Assembly: GCA_963784415.1 (NCBI GenBank)
Contig: CAWARK010000013.1
Location: 369,442-433,441 of the forward strand
Source of the DNA: UBA7672 sp963784415
Lineage (GTDB): Bacteria; Pseudomonadota; Alphaproteobacteria; Caulobacterales; Hyphomonadaceae
Length of the DNA: 64,000 bases
Direction: 5' to 3'
Positions within the stretch are counted from its first letter, which is position 1; each line of letters begins with the position of its first letter. Both the position numbers and the translations under genes were made by a program. Below the pieces are notes generated by a model. The model saw nothing but the letters and a program-made list of their open reading frames with translations. It ran no database searches and had not been told where the DNA came from. Below, piece after piece: positions 50,764 through 59,022 of the stretch.

Positions 50764-51446
50764 TACCTTGGAATCCAATCGCCGGCTGGATGTGTTTCCC
50801 AACACTCAGCGAGTCTGCAGGGATCTCTTATTCGTTTACCCTTGGATATCGCCTCAAAGACAATTCCAGCGAAGTTTGGACGGCTAGATTCAACCGCTTC
50901 AAAGAGGACGAGCGTGCTGCGCTAATTGCGGGCTCACGCCTTTTTTATGCAGCCGTCCCACAGCTATTCACCGAGGTGAAGCTACCGGCAGGGGAGTGCG
51001 TTTTTGTGGCCGCTCTGTCATCGGGGGAAACCACCGCGCGAGCGGACAGAGCTATCCCGTTCATCACGAACGAGTGCGCAAAACTACTGAAGGTACGTTT
51101 CGAGTTGGGTGCGCTGTCCAAAAATCCGCACCAGAAAATCCATACCCTCGGCGGAATCGCGCAGCGCAATGCTGAACTCGACAAAGCCAACTACCAGTCG
51201 ATCGTGCTGGGTGCTCCGAACGTCTTCGTATTTGATGATTTCATCACACGCGGAGACACCTTGTCCCGCATTGCCCTTGCAATCCTGAAAGAGAACCCAA
51301 ATTCAAAGGTGTATGGAGTTGCGCTCGCCAAGGCAGAGAGCACCCCGTACTGTCCGAATCCTGACAATGGCCACATTCCGAGTCGTTGGGAGACGGTGTG
51401 GCAGCAGGGTGAGGCTGAGGCCGCTGGTAGGGAGAAGCCACAGTGA
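50760..51446 (+). CDS. ComF-like phosphoribosyltransferase, paralogue 2
   Basis: 228 residues. It is a clear paralogue of the preceding protein along its full length (F-T-L-G-Y-R, A-L-S-S-G-E-T-T, K-N-P-H-Q-K-I-H-T-L-G, N-A-E-L-D-K-A-N-Y, V-F-V-F-D-D-F-I-T-R-G-D-T-L-S). The PRPP loop is intact in both, so neither copy is an obvious dead subunit; a heterodimer is likely. Its ATG overlaps the first gene's stop (ATGA), and its stop overlaps the DprA GTG. Confidence 0.75.
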   Translation: MIPWNPIAGWMCFPTLSESAGISYSFTLGYRLKDNSSEVWTARFNRFKEDERAALIAGSRLFYAAVPQLFTEVKLPAGECVFVAALSSGETTARADRAIPFITNECAKLLKVRFELGALSKNPHQKIHTLGGIAQRNAELDKANYQSIVLGAPNVFVFDDFITRGDTLSRIALAILKENPNSKVYGVALAKAESTPYCPNPDNGHIPSRWETVWQQGEAEAAGREKPQ

Positions 51447-52408
51447 TCGCTACGCCGGCATCACCAGCAAGTGTCGCGCTCTTCGCTCTGATGAAGCTGA
51501 AAGGCGTTGGTCGTCGCGGCGCAACTCGAATACTTGGAAAGCCGCCTGAAGATGCCAGCGCTCAAGAAATTCGTTCGATCTACATTTCGAACGGTGTGCG
51601 AGAGGGTTTCTCGACAGCCGACCTTCAAACCTTGTGGAGCCAGGCCGAGGCCGAGTTGGAGCAGAGTTCGTCTGCAGGCATCCACACAGTGTCCATTTTG
51701 GACGAAAGCTATCCGAAGCGACTCCGGAATATTCCCGATCCTCCGGCGGTGTTGTTTGTGAAGGGCGATGTTGACGCCTTGCGTCGCCCATGTGCGCTTG
51801 CTGTCGTTGGAACACGTGAGCCAACGACTTATGGTGAAAAGGTTGCGCGAAGATCTGCGGCGACAGCGTCCGAGTTGAGTTTCACGATTGTAAGCGGCCT
51901 TGCACATGGCTGCGATACGTTAGGACACCAGGGCTGCCTCGACGCGGATGGCATTGGCATTGCCGTGATGGCTCATGGCCTCGATCGAGTCTATCCCGCG
52001 GAGAACCGATCACTGGCTGCTCGTTTGATTGAGCATCGTGGTTGCCTCGTGAGCGAATATCCGATGGGCGCCAAACCATTCAGGACGTCATTTGCAGAGC
52101 GAGACAGAATTCAAAGTGGCCTTTCGGACGGCGTACTCGTAATCGAAACTGACGTAAAAGGCGGCACGATGCACACCGTACGTTTTGCGCGCGAGCAGAA
52201 GCGGGCGTTAGCGTGTCTTGCGCACCCCGATCATCTGCAAGCAGGAGAAAAGACGAGGGGCAACCAACTGCTCATTTCCAATCGATGGGCCCAACCGATC
52301 TCGGATGGTCAAGCTCTCACAAACTTTCTGACCGCATTGAAAACAGCCTGTTGTGACCCATCATCAGAACCGGAAGCGCCCGGTTCCCAAATGTCACTCA
52401 CGTTTTGA
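51443..52408 (+). CDS. Divergent DprA/Smf (SLOG-fold) protein
   Basis: 321 residues, GTG start overlapping the previous stop. An N-terminal HhH-like piece (L-K-G-V-G-R-R-G-A-T-R-I-L), the linker L-D-E-S-Y-P-K-R-L-R-N-I-P-D-P-P, then the Rossmann-like DprA domain: A-V-V-G-T-R-E-P-T-T-Y-G, I-V-S-G-L-A-H-G-C-D, V-Y-P-A-E-N-R. Departures from canonical DprA: R-D-R-I for R-N-R-I, G-G-T-M-H-T for S-G-S-L-I-T, A-H-P for P-G, and no C-terminal winged helix. DprA loads RecA on single-stranded DNA in transformation; SLOG relatives in conflict systems bind nucleotides. The gene partners favour the latter or a DNA-processing defence role. Confidence 0.8.
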   Translation: MIATPASPASVALFALMKLKGVGRRGATRILGKPPEDASAQEIRSIYISNGVREGFSTADLQTLWSQAEAELEQSSSAGIHTVSILDESYPKRLRNIPDPPAVLFVKGDVDALRRPCALAVVGTREPTTYGEKVARRSAATASELSFTIVSGLAHGCDTLGHQGCLDADGIGIAVMAHGLDRVYPAENRSLAARLIEHRGCLVSEYPMGAKPFRTSFAERDRIQSGLSDGVLVIETDVKGGTMHTVRFAREQKRALACLAHPDHLQAGEKTRGNQLLISNRWAQPISDGQALTNFLTALKTACCDPSSEPEAPGSQMSLTF

Positions 52409-52909
52409 ATGATCATTTTCGATTTTGATCAGACCCTGATTGATACCTCGCCGGTGGAACACCTTAGGAAACCCGGCGGTTGGGCGCGAGTGACGTCGAG
52501 CGTCGGCAAGCTTCACGTGTATGACGATGTGCATGACCTTCTGCGCGAGCTTCACGGCCTTGGTCAAAAACTCGCCATCGTCACGACAAGTCCCAACATG
52601 GTACCCGACGAAGCAATCAAGGTGTTTGGTTGGCCAATCGATATTGTGGTTGGATACCATCACGTCAAACAAAGAAAGCCCCATCCAGAGGGCTTGATAC
52701 TTGCGATGAAGAAGGGTGGGGCGGCGCCGGCAGAAACCATTCATGTGGGCGACAAGCCGGACGACACTGCGGCATCTCGAGCTGCCGGCGTATTGGCAGT
52801 TGGCGCCGGCTGGGGAGCGGCCGATGTGGATGCGCTCAAAGCGTCCAAACCCGACTTCGTAGCGAGCACCGTCGCCGAGCTCCGAGCCTACCTACTGAAC
52901 AAAATGTAG
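52409..52909 (+). CDS. HAD-family phosphatase
   Basis: 166 residues; the ATG follows the DprA stop directly. HAD motifs: I, F-D-F-D-Q-T-L (nucleophile Asp5, Asp7); II, V-T-T-S; III, R-K-P-H-P-E-G; IV, H-V-G-D-K-P-D-D. The small helical cap (residues 15-60) fits the phosphoglycolate/nucleotidase subclass. With two phosphoribosyltransferases in the operon it most likely dephosphorylates a ribose-phosphate or nucleotide-like product, completing a nucleoside-like metabolite. Confidence 0.85.
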   Translation: MIIFDFDQTLIDTSPVEHLRKPGGWARVTSSVGKLHVYDDVHDLLRELHGLGQKLAIVTTSPNMVPDEAIKVFGWPIDIVVGYHHVKQRKPHPEGLILAMKKGGAAPAETIHVGDKPDDTAASRAAGVLAVGAGWGAADVDALKASKPDFVASTVAELRAYLLNKM

Positions 52910-52910
52910 C

Positions 52911-52933
52911 CGGTCCGAGAATTACGCGGACCG
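52911..52933 (+). terminator. Hairpin at the end of the DprA/HAD operon
   Basis: CGGTCCG (52911-52917) pairs with CGGACCG (52927-52933) over a nine-base loop, beginning one base after the stop codon. There is no clear T-run. It separates the operon from the convergent ATPase gene. Confidence 0.45.
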
Positions 52934-53089
52934 CCTGGCGGCGGCGAGGCAGTGCCAGTCGTGCGATATGCAGTCTCTCGAGGTTCAGGTTACGACGTGA
53001 CGCGCGCAAACTCAGCGGCTGGTTGAACAGCCCTTTTCAAGGAATCGCAGGGTCCAGAAAGCCGCAGACGTGGCGGGTGGCAAACTTCT

Positions 53090-55039
53090 TCACCCGCCGG
53101 GTGAACTGGCACGGGAAATCTCCGCCCTGACGTCCTCAGCAAGTTGGTATGAATAGACCTGACCCGTCTGAGCACGGACGATCAGGCCGTTCTTGTGCAA
53201 CTCGGCCGCCGCCTTGCCGACAAGGGCCGGAGACAAGTCGATCGCACTCGCGATCTGGCGCGCCAGCAAACTCACCCGCGGACCCGCTTCAAACATCGCA
53301 TCCAGGATTTTCTGTTGAGTTCCTGTGATCCCTTTGAACGCGCCGAGCGCGCGTGAAGCGGCGAACGAAACCGCCAGCGGGCTGGTAGTGATTGGGGTAT
53401 TGGCTTCAACGTGCCTTGCCTGGTCTGCGACCAGCAATGCGGTGAAGTCAAACTCTGCCTGCGTAAAGTAGGCATTCGTCCGAGCTTCGGGCGGCCTGCC
53501 ATATGGGATGTTTTCGAGCTGGCAATTGCCGAGGTCGAGCACGAAAACCGAGACCTCGAGACCCTCGAGCGTGCGCGCATTCGTGTAGTGGTGGACGGTT
53601 TTTTGCTGGGTCAGCTCGTCGAGCAGGCCCGCATGCTCGGCCCGGACAAAGAAGTGACTTGCGTGCACCCGCTTGATCGGGCGGCCGACGCCGTCATGTA
53701 CCGAAGTTGAACGGCAGAGCCTTTTAGATTGATCGACTATGAGCTGCAGTTGCCCGAGAACCTGGCGTGTACCGCCAGCGTCGCCGAACTGTCTCAGGTC
53801 CCTCCCGATCGTATCTTCGAAGTGCTTGCGCGAGGCCGTGTCGACGGAAGCAATCGTGATCTTCTTCAGGTGCGCCGTTGCATCGGCGAATGCGTAGTGA
53901 AGAATGTTGCCTAGAGAGCGGATGTTCGCGAAGCTGGCCTGAAATAGAAGTTCAAAGAGCGGCGGGTGCGACGAGAGCGCAAAGAAGTGGCTTATGCCGC
54001 GACCTGCGTAGTATTCCAGCCGCTTCTTGAGCACGCGTTCAATGAATTGCGCGCCGCGCTCCTCGATAGTGCCCGTTGGGTTGAGTGAGTGGACCTCCGC
54101 GAAGTCTGTCCGCAGGATGTCGAAAGTGGCGCCGTCAAGACGGCCGGTATAAATTCGACTTGGATAGGCGGCGATCTTCAATGTCAGGAAATCGCCTCCC
54201 AATGCGGCGATCGGCTGGATGACTTCATCGATGAGGAAACCCATGGCGGCGTCATCGAGTTCGGAGAAGTCATCCAGAAACAGATATAGGCGACGCACGC
54301 CTAGCTGCTTGAGGATGCCCCGCAGATCGGACACGAAACTGTCGACTTCGAAGATATTGTATCGCGTTCCAAAGGTTGTTTTGTTGCTGACGCTGGTATG
54401 TGAGCGCGAGACGCCGGCGCCAATGGAGATATCGCTCAATCCGATCCTGCCGCCAAACTCGGCTTCAGTACGCTGAATGTTTCCGATATCAACTGTCGTT
54501 TGAACTTCCAGGTTGAGATCGAGCTGCGCGAGGTAGAGGTTTTCGTCTTCCAGTTTCCGAACGGCGCGAGCAACCTGTCCTTTTTCGCCGGTAAGGATCC
54601 GGAAGAACCCTTCCGAGTTTTTCTTGCGCAGGTCCCCAGACAGTTCCTTCAGCAGATGCTTGATGAGACCGCGGAACCATAGGACCTGTCGCGCGTGCCG
54701 CCCCGCTGCGCCTTCAGGAAGATCGAAGCGCCCGCCGTCAGCGCTCATGCCGACTGACTTGAGATTCACGTAAGCCGTCAGGACGCTCGGCTCCGCGCGC
54801 AGATCCAGCCGCGCTTTCTCGAATACGGTCGACTTGCCCGAGCCACGCCTTCCAACGACAAAGGAGTGTCGCTCAGATTTCACTTCCGACAACAAGTACC
54901 CGCTCGCGTACGGGTCTTCGTAAAAGCGGTCGACAAGCGACTCGCCAGTCCGGGATTCTCGAATATCGGCGCGGCTGAACTGTCGCAGCGACTGGATCGC
55001 CAGCTTTAGGGCGGTGCTGTCCTGCGTAGAGATACCCAT
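53090..55039 (-). CDS. P-loop ATPase, Sll1717-like, with winged-helix C-terminus
   Basis: 649 residues from the ATG at 55039, which has a G-rich box just upstream (GGGGGG at 55043-55048); the frame is also open from 55069. Walker A is V-G-R-R-G-S-G-K-S-T (residues 62-71), and Walker B is L-Y-L-F-L-D-D-F-S-E near residue 250. The V-G-R-R-G-S-G-K and surrounding pattern match stand-alone ATPases of the Sll1717 type, common in defence islands. Residues 580-640 form a winged helix (L-S-P-A-L-V-G-K-A-A-A-E-L-H-K-N-G-L-I-V). It could be a nucleic-acid-responsive switch. It is convergent with the DprA operon and 621 bases downstream of the E2-E1-JAB gene. Confidence 0.65.
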   Translation of the reverse strand: MGISTQDSTALKLAIQSLRQFSRADIRESRTGESLVDRFYEDPYASGYLLSEVKSERHSFVVGRRGSGKSTVFEKARLDLRAEPSVLTAYVNLKSVGMSADGGRFDLPEGAAGRHARQVLWFRGLIKHLLKELSGDLRKKNSEGFFRILTGEKGQVARAVRKLEDENLYLAQLDLNLEVQTTVDIGNIQRTEAEFGGRIGLSDISIGAGVSRSHTSVSNKTTFGTRYNIFEVDSFVSDLRGILKQLGVRRLYLFLDDFSELDDAAMGFLIDEVIQPIAALGGDFLTLKIAAYPSRIYTGRLDGATFDILRTDFAEVHSLNPTGTIEERGAQFIERVLKKRLEYYAGRGISHFFALSSHPPLFELLFQASFANIRSLGNILHYAFADATAHLKKITIASVDTASRKHFEDTIGRDLRQFGDAGGTRQVLGQLQLIVDQSKRLCRSTSVHDGVGRPIKRVHASHFFVRAEHAGLLDELTQQKTVHHYTNARTLEGLEVSVFVLDLGNCQLENIPYGRPPEARTNAYFTQAEFDFTALLVADQARHVEANTPITTSPLAVSFAASRALGAFKGITGTQQKILDAMFEAGPRVSLLARQIASAIDLSPALVGKAAAELHKNGLIVRAQTGQVYSYQLAEDVRAEISRASSPGG

Positions 55040-55660
55040 AGTCCCCCCGATTAACCTCTTGTTAACCATAGCACGGGGGGCGTCTCTGACAATGACGGGG
55101 CCTCGGGCAGCAGTCGGGCCGACTTACGGCCGATCCTGTCCGCCGTCTGAAATCGGCGATTTCCGGCCTGAGCGCGTCGGTCGGAGAGGGGCGGGAGACG
55201 TTACAGAAGCAGTCATTCGATCTGCGCGTTTGCGGATCATCCAGGGCAACAGCGCGTGATCGCTCAGTACTCAGTCTAAGCAGCTGATGCGCATCACGTT
55301 TCTGGGCATGCATCAGAGCATTCCGGTGGTTCGAATCTTACTTTGCCAGCCAGGGATCTTCTGTCTCTGGCCCCGTCGCCGTAGAGATACGGAATTGAGC
55401 CTAACTGTCCGGGACTTGGCGACAGAGATTCCTCCCAGAGACTCGCTTGCTGTTCGCATGCGCCTCGACTTCGGCCCGTTTGCGCGCGCGAGTCTCCGGG
55501 GCCTTGCAAAGAGCGGAAAGTACGAGTCGCCAGCCAATTAGCAGAGACAAGTTTCGCATGGTGGTCGCCGGAGAGAATCTGCAAGCTCGATGCGACTTTT
55601 GACGACAAGCCGCTAATTGATCTCGTAACTTTCCCGACTGGACCGGCCGCGCGTGCGGAA
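55040..55660. other. Non-coding stretch between ATPase and E2-E1-JAB genes
   Basis: 621 bases. I looked here on both strands for a small ubiquitin-like protein (beta-grasp ending in Gly-Gly) and found none: the open frames present are rich in Arg/Ser/Pro without fold-like patterns and lack ribosome-binding sites. It should contain the ATPase promoter. Confidence 0.5.
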
Positions 55661-57886
55661 CTAGAGCGTCTCCCCCAAGAGAACGTTCGTATCGTTCGCC
55701 GACATGATCAGCGAGACAGCAGGCCGTCCCTCCTGTTTCAGGAGCTGCGTTAGACTGCTGAGCTGTGCCAGATCCATCGTGCTCGCAGCAGCGGAATGGC
55801 CGGGCGGATGGGAATGCCATTCGCCAAGATAAACGATGGCACCGCGTGTTCGCTTCCCAACCGAAGTGATGAAATCTTCGAAGCCGGCAAGGCCACGCTG
55901 GAAAGACGCCTCGGTGCCTACGCTGTCCTCAAGGTCCGAATAGTGAGCGACGACTTGGATAGTCCGGTTCCATTGATCGACAGCGCCGAAGAGCGCGCCG
56001 CCTGTCTCCCGGGGGGAGTGATCGGTGCGGCGTTGCTTCAACTCGGCAAGCACGACCGCTGACACTCGCACCGCCCACGCTCCTGTGTGGAACAGCGCGA
56101 AGCCGGGGGTGGGAATGGTGTGGCTCTCGATCGTGGCGCTGGCCTCGATCCATTCGTGCACGATGATTGCCGCCGCGGGCTTGTCTGCATGATCGCGAAT
56201 AGCCTCCGCCGCCAGACCAGCAAACGCCTCGACCCGGTTCCATGGGGCCCGGCTGGTTGGCGCGCGGCAGGACGCGGGCGTCGCAAGGTCAGTTGGCGCT
56301 TGGGCGAGAATGCGGGCGATGCGATCGTCCTGTATCGCCGATGCGACAAAAGCCGCCTCGAGGTCATCAATGCGGCAATGCCTGCCAGCACCCTCGATGA
56401 GGACGGCGATCGCCTTCGCGTCGCCGAGGAAAAATGTCGAAACGCGCGGGGCGGCCGCCGGATTGGCAGAAAGCGCGCGTGCAGCGGCTGCCGATGCGGT
56501 GGCGTCGATGATGAGATCAGCATTATCGAGAGCAGTCTGCAGCACTTCTTCCTTCTCACCGGGGGCAAGCACGTTCGCCTCGATGTGGCTCGAGCGCACG
56601 CCGCGCGAGATCGCACGGCCTGCCATGACCACTGCCTTGTTAACGCCAAGCGCACCGCGGCCAAGAACGTGGCGAGCGAGGTTGTGGGGCTTGAGATAGT
56701 CATGATCGACAAGCGTCCACTGACCGAAACCCTGGCGGAGCAGGCAATCGTGCAATGCCGAGCCCAACGACCCGGCACCGACCTGCACGATCTTTCGGGT
56801 ATCCGCGTTGAAGCCTGATAACGCGGCGAGCTCGGCTTGGTCGACATCTATCCCGATATTGACGGGCATCAGGTCGAGGTCGGCGCCAGCCGCGGAGATC
56901 GGGGGTGGATCCAATATCCGACCATAGCCCTTCTCCGCCTTGGCGTACTCTCCGAGGCTTACGGCGAATTCCGCGACGGGCTGTACGCTCAAGAAAGCCA
57001 GGAGCTGCTTGCGCGGCGTTTGGGTTTGCTCATTCCCGACCTGGGCGGCGACGAGCAGGCAGAGCACCTTGTCGTGGTTCGCCGCATTCGCCATCAGCGC
57101 CCGGATCTGCGCGCGTACCTCCACGATAATCTCGAACCCAATCTCGTCGAATATCTCTGCCAGGTTCGCGAGCTTCTGTGGGGCGACACGGACGCGGCCG
57201 TCCTTCACGACAGGCGTAATCAGCCGGATCAACGCTGTCTTCGCGGGCTCACGGCTCCTGAAGTGCGGGTCCGGATCCGCGTCCGATTCCAGCAACAGCA
57301 GGTTCAGGTTGCCGCCCAGCGCTTTCACCTGAAGCGTTTCACTCAAGAAAGCGGGATCGAACAGGCGCTCGAAAAGACTGCGCTCCACGATCATGTCGGT
57401 CGGCATTTGGAAGAAGAACGGCTCGACCGGATTGTCCCCGCCATAGAGACCGCCTTCCGCCGTTGTCTCCAGCCACCAGCGTATGCGCCGGATGAAGTTC
57501 CCGGGCGTCCAGGACAGGCGGACTTCCTGCCAGGGCTCCCGGTAGAGGCACATGCTGACGGGTATGCCGGGTGGCGTGTCATTCGTATGAGGCGCGAGCG
57601 GGAAATCGTGCCGGAGGGGGAGGACCATCGGCAGACCTTCTTGAGTGCCGAAACTCGCAGCTACGTGCTCGACTGGCCGTATGTCGTGAGCAAGTCGCTG
57701 GACCAGGTCGAGTCGGACTTCGAGAATGAGGCACTCGGCACCGAGCTCGTTCTGCCGGACCTCAATGAGCGCGACGTTGAGCTCGGGCGTGTCGCGGACG
57801 AATTTCGCCACGCCTCGCGCTTGCGTGGAACGCAGCTCGTCGTCGCTGATGACGGCACCCAGCAGAGCCTGGAGCGCTGCGTCCAT
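55661..57886 (-). CDS. Single-chain E2-E1-JAB protein of a ubiquitin-like pathway
   Basis: 741 residues in three parts. Residues 10-150: E2-like fold, with P-L-A-P-H, then P-G-I-P-V-S-M-C-L-Y-R-E-P-W holding candidate catalytic Cys113, and a closing helix R-R-I-R-W-W-L-E. Residues 360-560: E1/ThiF domain, with V-G-A-G-S-L-G-S (369-376), Asp394, Asn402 and Arg405 for ATP, Asp461 (I-I-D-A-T) and Cys540 (P-A-S-C-R-A-P) as possible thioester site. Residues 610-741: JAB/JAMM peptidase, with Glu627, His691, His693, Ser702 and Asp705. Residues 150-360 have no clear family. Cap2 and Cap3 of type II CBASS hold these activities as two proteins; here they are one. It begins two bases after the MBL stop and closes the operon. 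Confidence 0.85.
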   Translation of the reverse strand: MDAALQALLGAVISDDELRSTQARGVAKFVRDTPELNVALIEVRQNELGAECLILEVRLDLVQRLAHDIRPVEHVAASFGTQEGLPMVLPLRHDFPLAPHTNDTPPGIPVSMCLYREPWQEVRLSWTPGNFIRRIRWWLETTAEGGLYGGDNPVEPFFFQMPTDMIVERSLFERLFDPAFLSETLQVKALGGNLNLLLLESDADPDPHFRSREPAKTALIRLITPVVKDGRVRVAPQKLANLAEIFDEIGFEIIVEVRAQIRALMANAANHDKVLCLLVAAQVGNEQTQTPRKQLLAFLSVQPVAEFAVSLGEYAKAEKGYGRILDPPPISAAGADLDLMPVNIGIDVDQAELAALSGFNADTRKIVQVGAGSLGSALHDCLLRQGFGQWTLVDHDYLKPHNLARHVLGRGALGVNKAVVMAGRAISRGVRSSHIEANVLAPGEKEEVLQTALDNADLIIDATASAAAARALSANPAAAPRVSTFFLGDAKAIAVLIEGAGRHCRIDDLEAAFVASAIQDDRIARILAQAPTDLATPASCRAPTSRAPWNRVEAFAGLAAEAIRDHADKPAAAIIVHEWIEASATIESHTIPTPGFALFHTGAWAVRVSAVVLAELKQRRTDHSPRETGGALFGAVDQWNRTIQVVAHYSDLEDSVGTEASFQRGLAGFEDFITSVGKRTRGAIVYLGEWHSHPPGHSAAASTMDLAQLSSLTQLLKQEGRPAVSLIMSANDTNVLLGETL

Positions 57887-57888
57887 GC

Positions 57889-59022
57889 TTAGCCGGCCCG
57901 GCCGACGGGCGTCGATCCCATCGTGGATCCGAACGACGCCACCGTAATGCGCTTGAGACCGCCCCAGTGAATCTCGAATACCAGCGGTTTTGGTTTGACG
58001 ACGGTAGGCTCCTCCATTGTGACCAGGAAGCGCCCCGAAGCCTTGTCAGCGACCTGGCGATAGTAGGCAGCGGCCTCCCGGTGAGGGGGCTGATCGCTCT
58101 TGTCGGCTTCGGTTCCCGGAAGCGGGATCGGCTCGGAGCTCGACACGATGTAGCCGCGCGCCCGCCCGAGGTCTTCAAGTATCCAGCGAACGTCATCCGT
58201 CGGCTCGGTCATGGTCCGGCCGCGGTCATGGCCGACGCTCTTGTAGGAGCAATGGTGGGGAGCATTGTAAAGGTCCCATTCCAGCCGGCCGTCGTTGCGG
58301 TGTTCGCGTGTTGCCTCGGCGATTAGGGTCCAGCCGTCCGCTGTCATGTCGCCTGTAAACAGCACATCCGTCGCTGCGTCATTGACGACGAAACGGGCCT
58401 GGAAAACGAGGCAATCCTGGTTCCGGTCAATGAGGGTGCCTGTGCTCGTTCCGTCGATGCGGCGGGCGAGTGGCGAGTGGACGAAAGCTTCCATGCCGTC
58501 ATTGGCCAGCGTGAATCCTGGCGCGCATCGGCCAGCGTCTGTCATCAGATGCTGCACGGCAGAGAAATCCACACCATTAACACCGCACCAGCTCCGGAGC
58601 GCCTCGGGACGAGAGAACACGCGGATCCCGTAACCGGCCTTGAGGCGAAAGCGGGCTTCATTCTGAAGGATCTTGGCTTCCTCGCCGAGATCGCCCTCGA
58701 ACAAGACGCCGGCCGGAACCCAGAGTGTCTTGATCCTGATGCGGCCTTCGCCCTGGTATTTCCAGGCGTGGTCGAGGTGGAAGAACTCCGTGGCCCCGCA
58801 GATATGATCTTCATCGAGGTGCGTAATCGCGAACACGTCGACCTCGGTCCGCCGTTTTGCGCGGAAGGCTTCCTTAAGGTGCTCCCCAAGGTCAATCTTC
58901 GGATTGTCGACATCGTCCGCGCAAACACGGTCGCAGAAATCGACGATCATCACGCGATCGTTCTCGAGGGTAATGAGCGCGCTATTGCCGTTACCTACGT
59001 TGAAGATTTCAATCTTGTGCAT
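57889..59022 (-). CDS. MBL-fold protein with glycine-terminal tail
   Basis: 377 residues from the ATG at 59022, with GGGAGA nine bases upstream; a GTG two codons earlier is possible. The start overlaps the patatin gene. F-N-V-G-N-G-N-S-A-L-I opens the domain, and the metal motif is T-H-L-D-E-D-H (residues 67-73), the H-x-D-x-D-H form of ComEC-like MBLs; F-T-G-D-M-T-A-D-G and A-P-H-H-C-S-Y supply later ligands. The last 14 residues (F-G-S-T-M-G-S-T-P-V-G-R-A-G) are small and flexible and end in Gly. This gene lies where CBASS loci have the CD-NTase, directly before the E1-bearing gene, so it is a candidate substrate as well as a nuclease or hydrolase. Confidence 0.8.
   Translation of the reverse strand: MHKIEIFNVGNGNSALITLENDRVMIVDFCDRVCADDVDNPKIDLGEHLKEAFRAKRRTEVDVFAITHLDEDHICGATEFFHLDHAWKYQGEGRIRIKTLWVPAGVLFEGDLGEEAKILQNEARFRLKAGYGIRVFSRPEALRSWCGVNGVDFSAVQHLMTDAGRCAPGFTLANDGMEAFVHSPLARRIDGTSTGTLIDRNQDCLVFQARFVVNDAATDVLFTGDMTADGWTLIAEATREHRNDGRLEWDLYNAPHHCSYKSVGHDRGRTMTEPTDDVRWILEDLGRARGYIVSSSEPIPLPGTEADKSDQPPHREAAAYYRQVADKASGRFLVTMEEPTVVKPKPLVFEIHWGGLKRITVASFGSTMGSTPVGRAG

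Noticed and set aside
55040..55660. Short frames in the gap as a missing ubiquitin-like protein
   Set aside because: None shows a beta-grasp strand pattern, a Gly-Gly end or a ribosome-binding site; composition is that of random high-GC sequence.
56087..57892. Long rightward open frames (243 and 351 codons) opposite the E2-E1-JAB gene
   Set aside because: They are antisense shadows of a gene with clear catalytic motifs, have no start signals and no family-like motifs.
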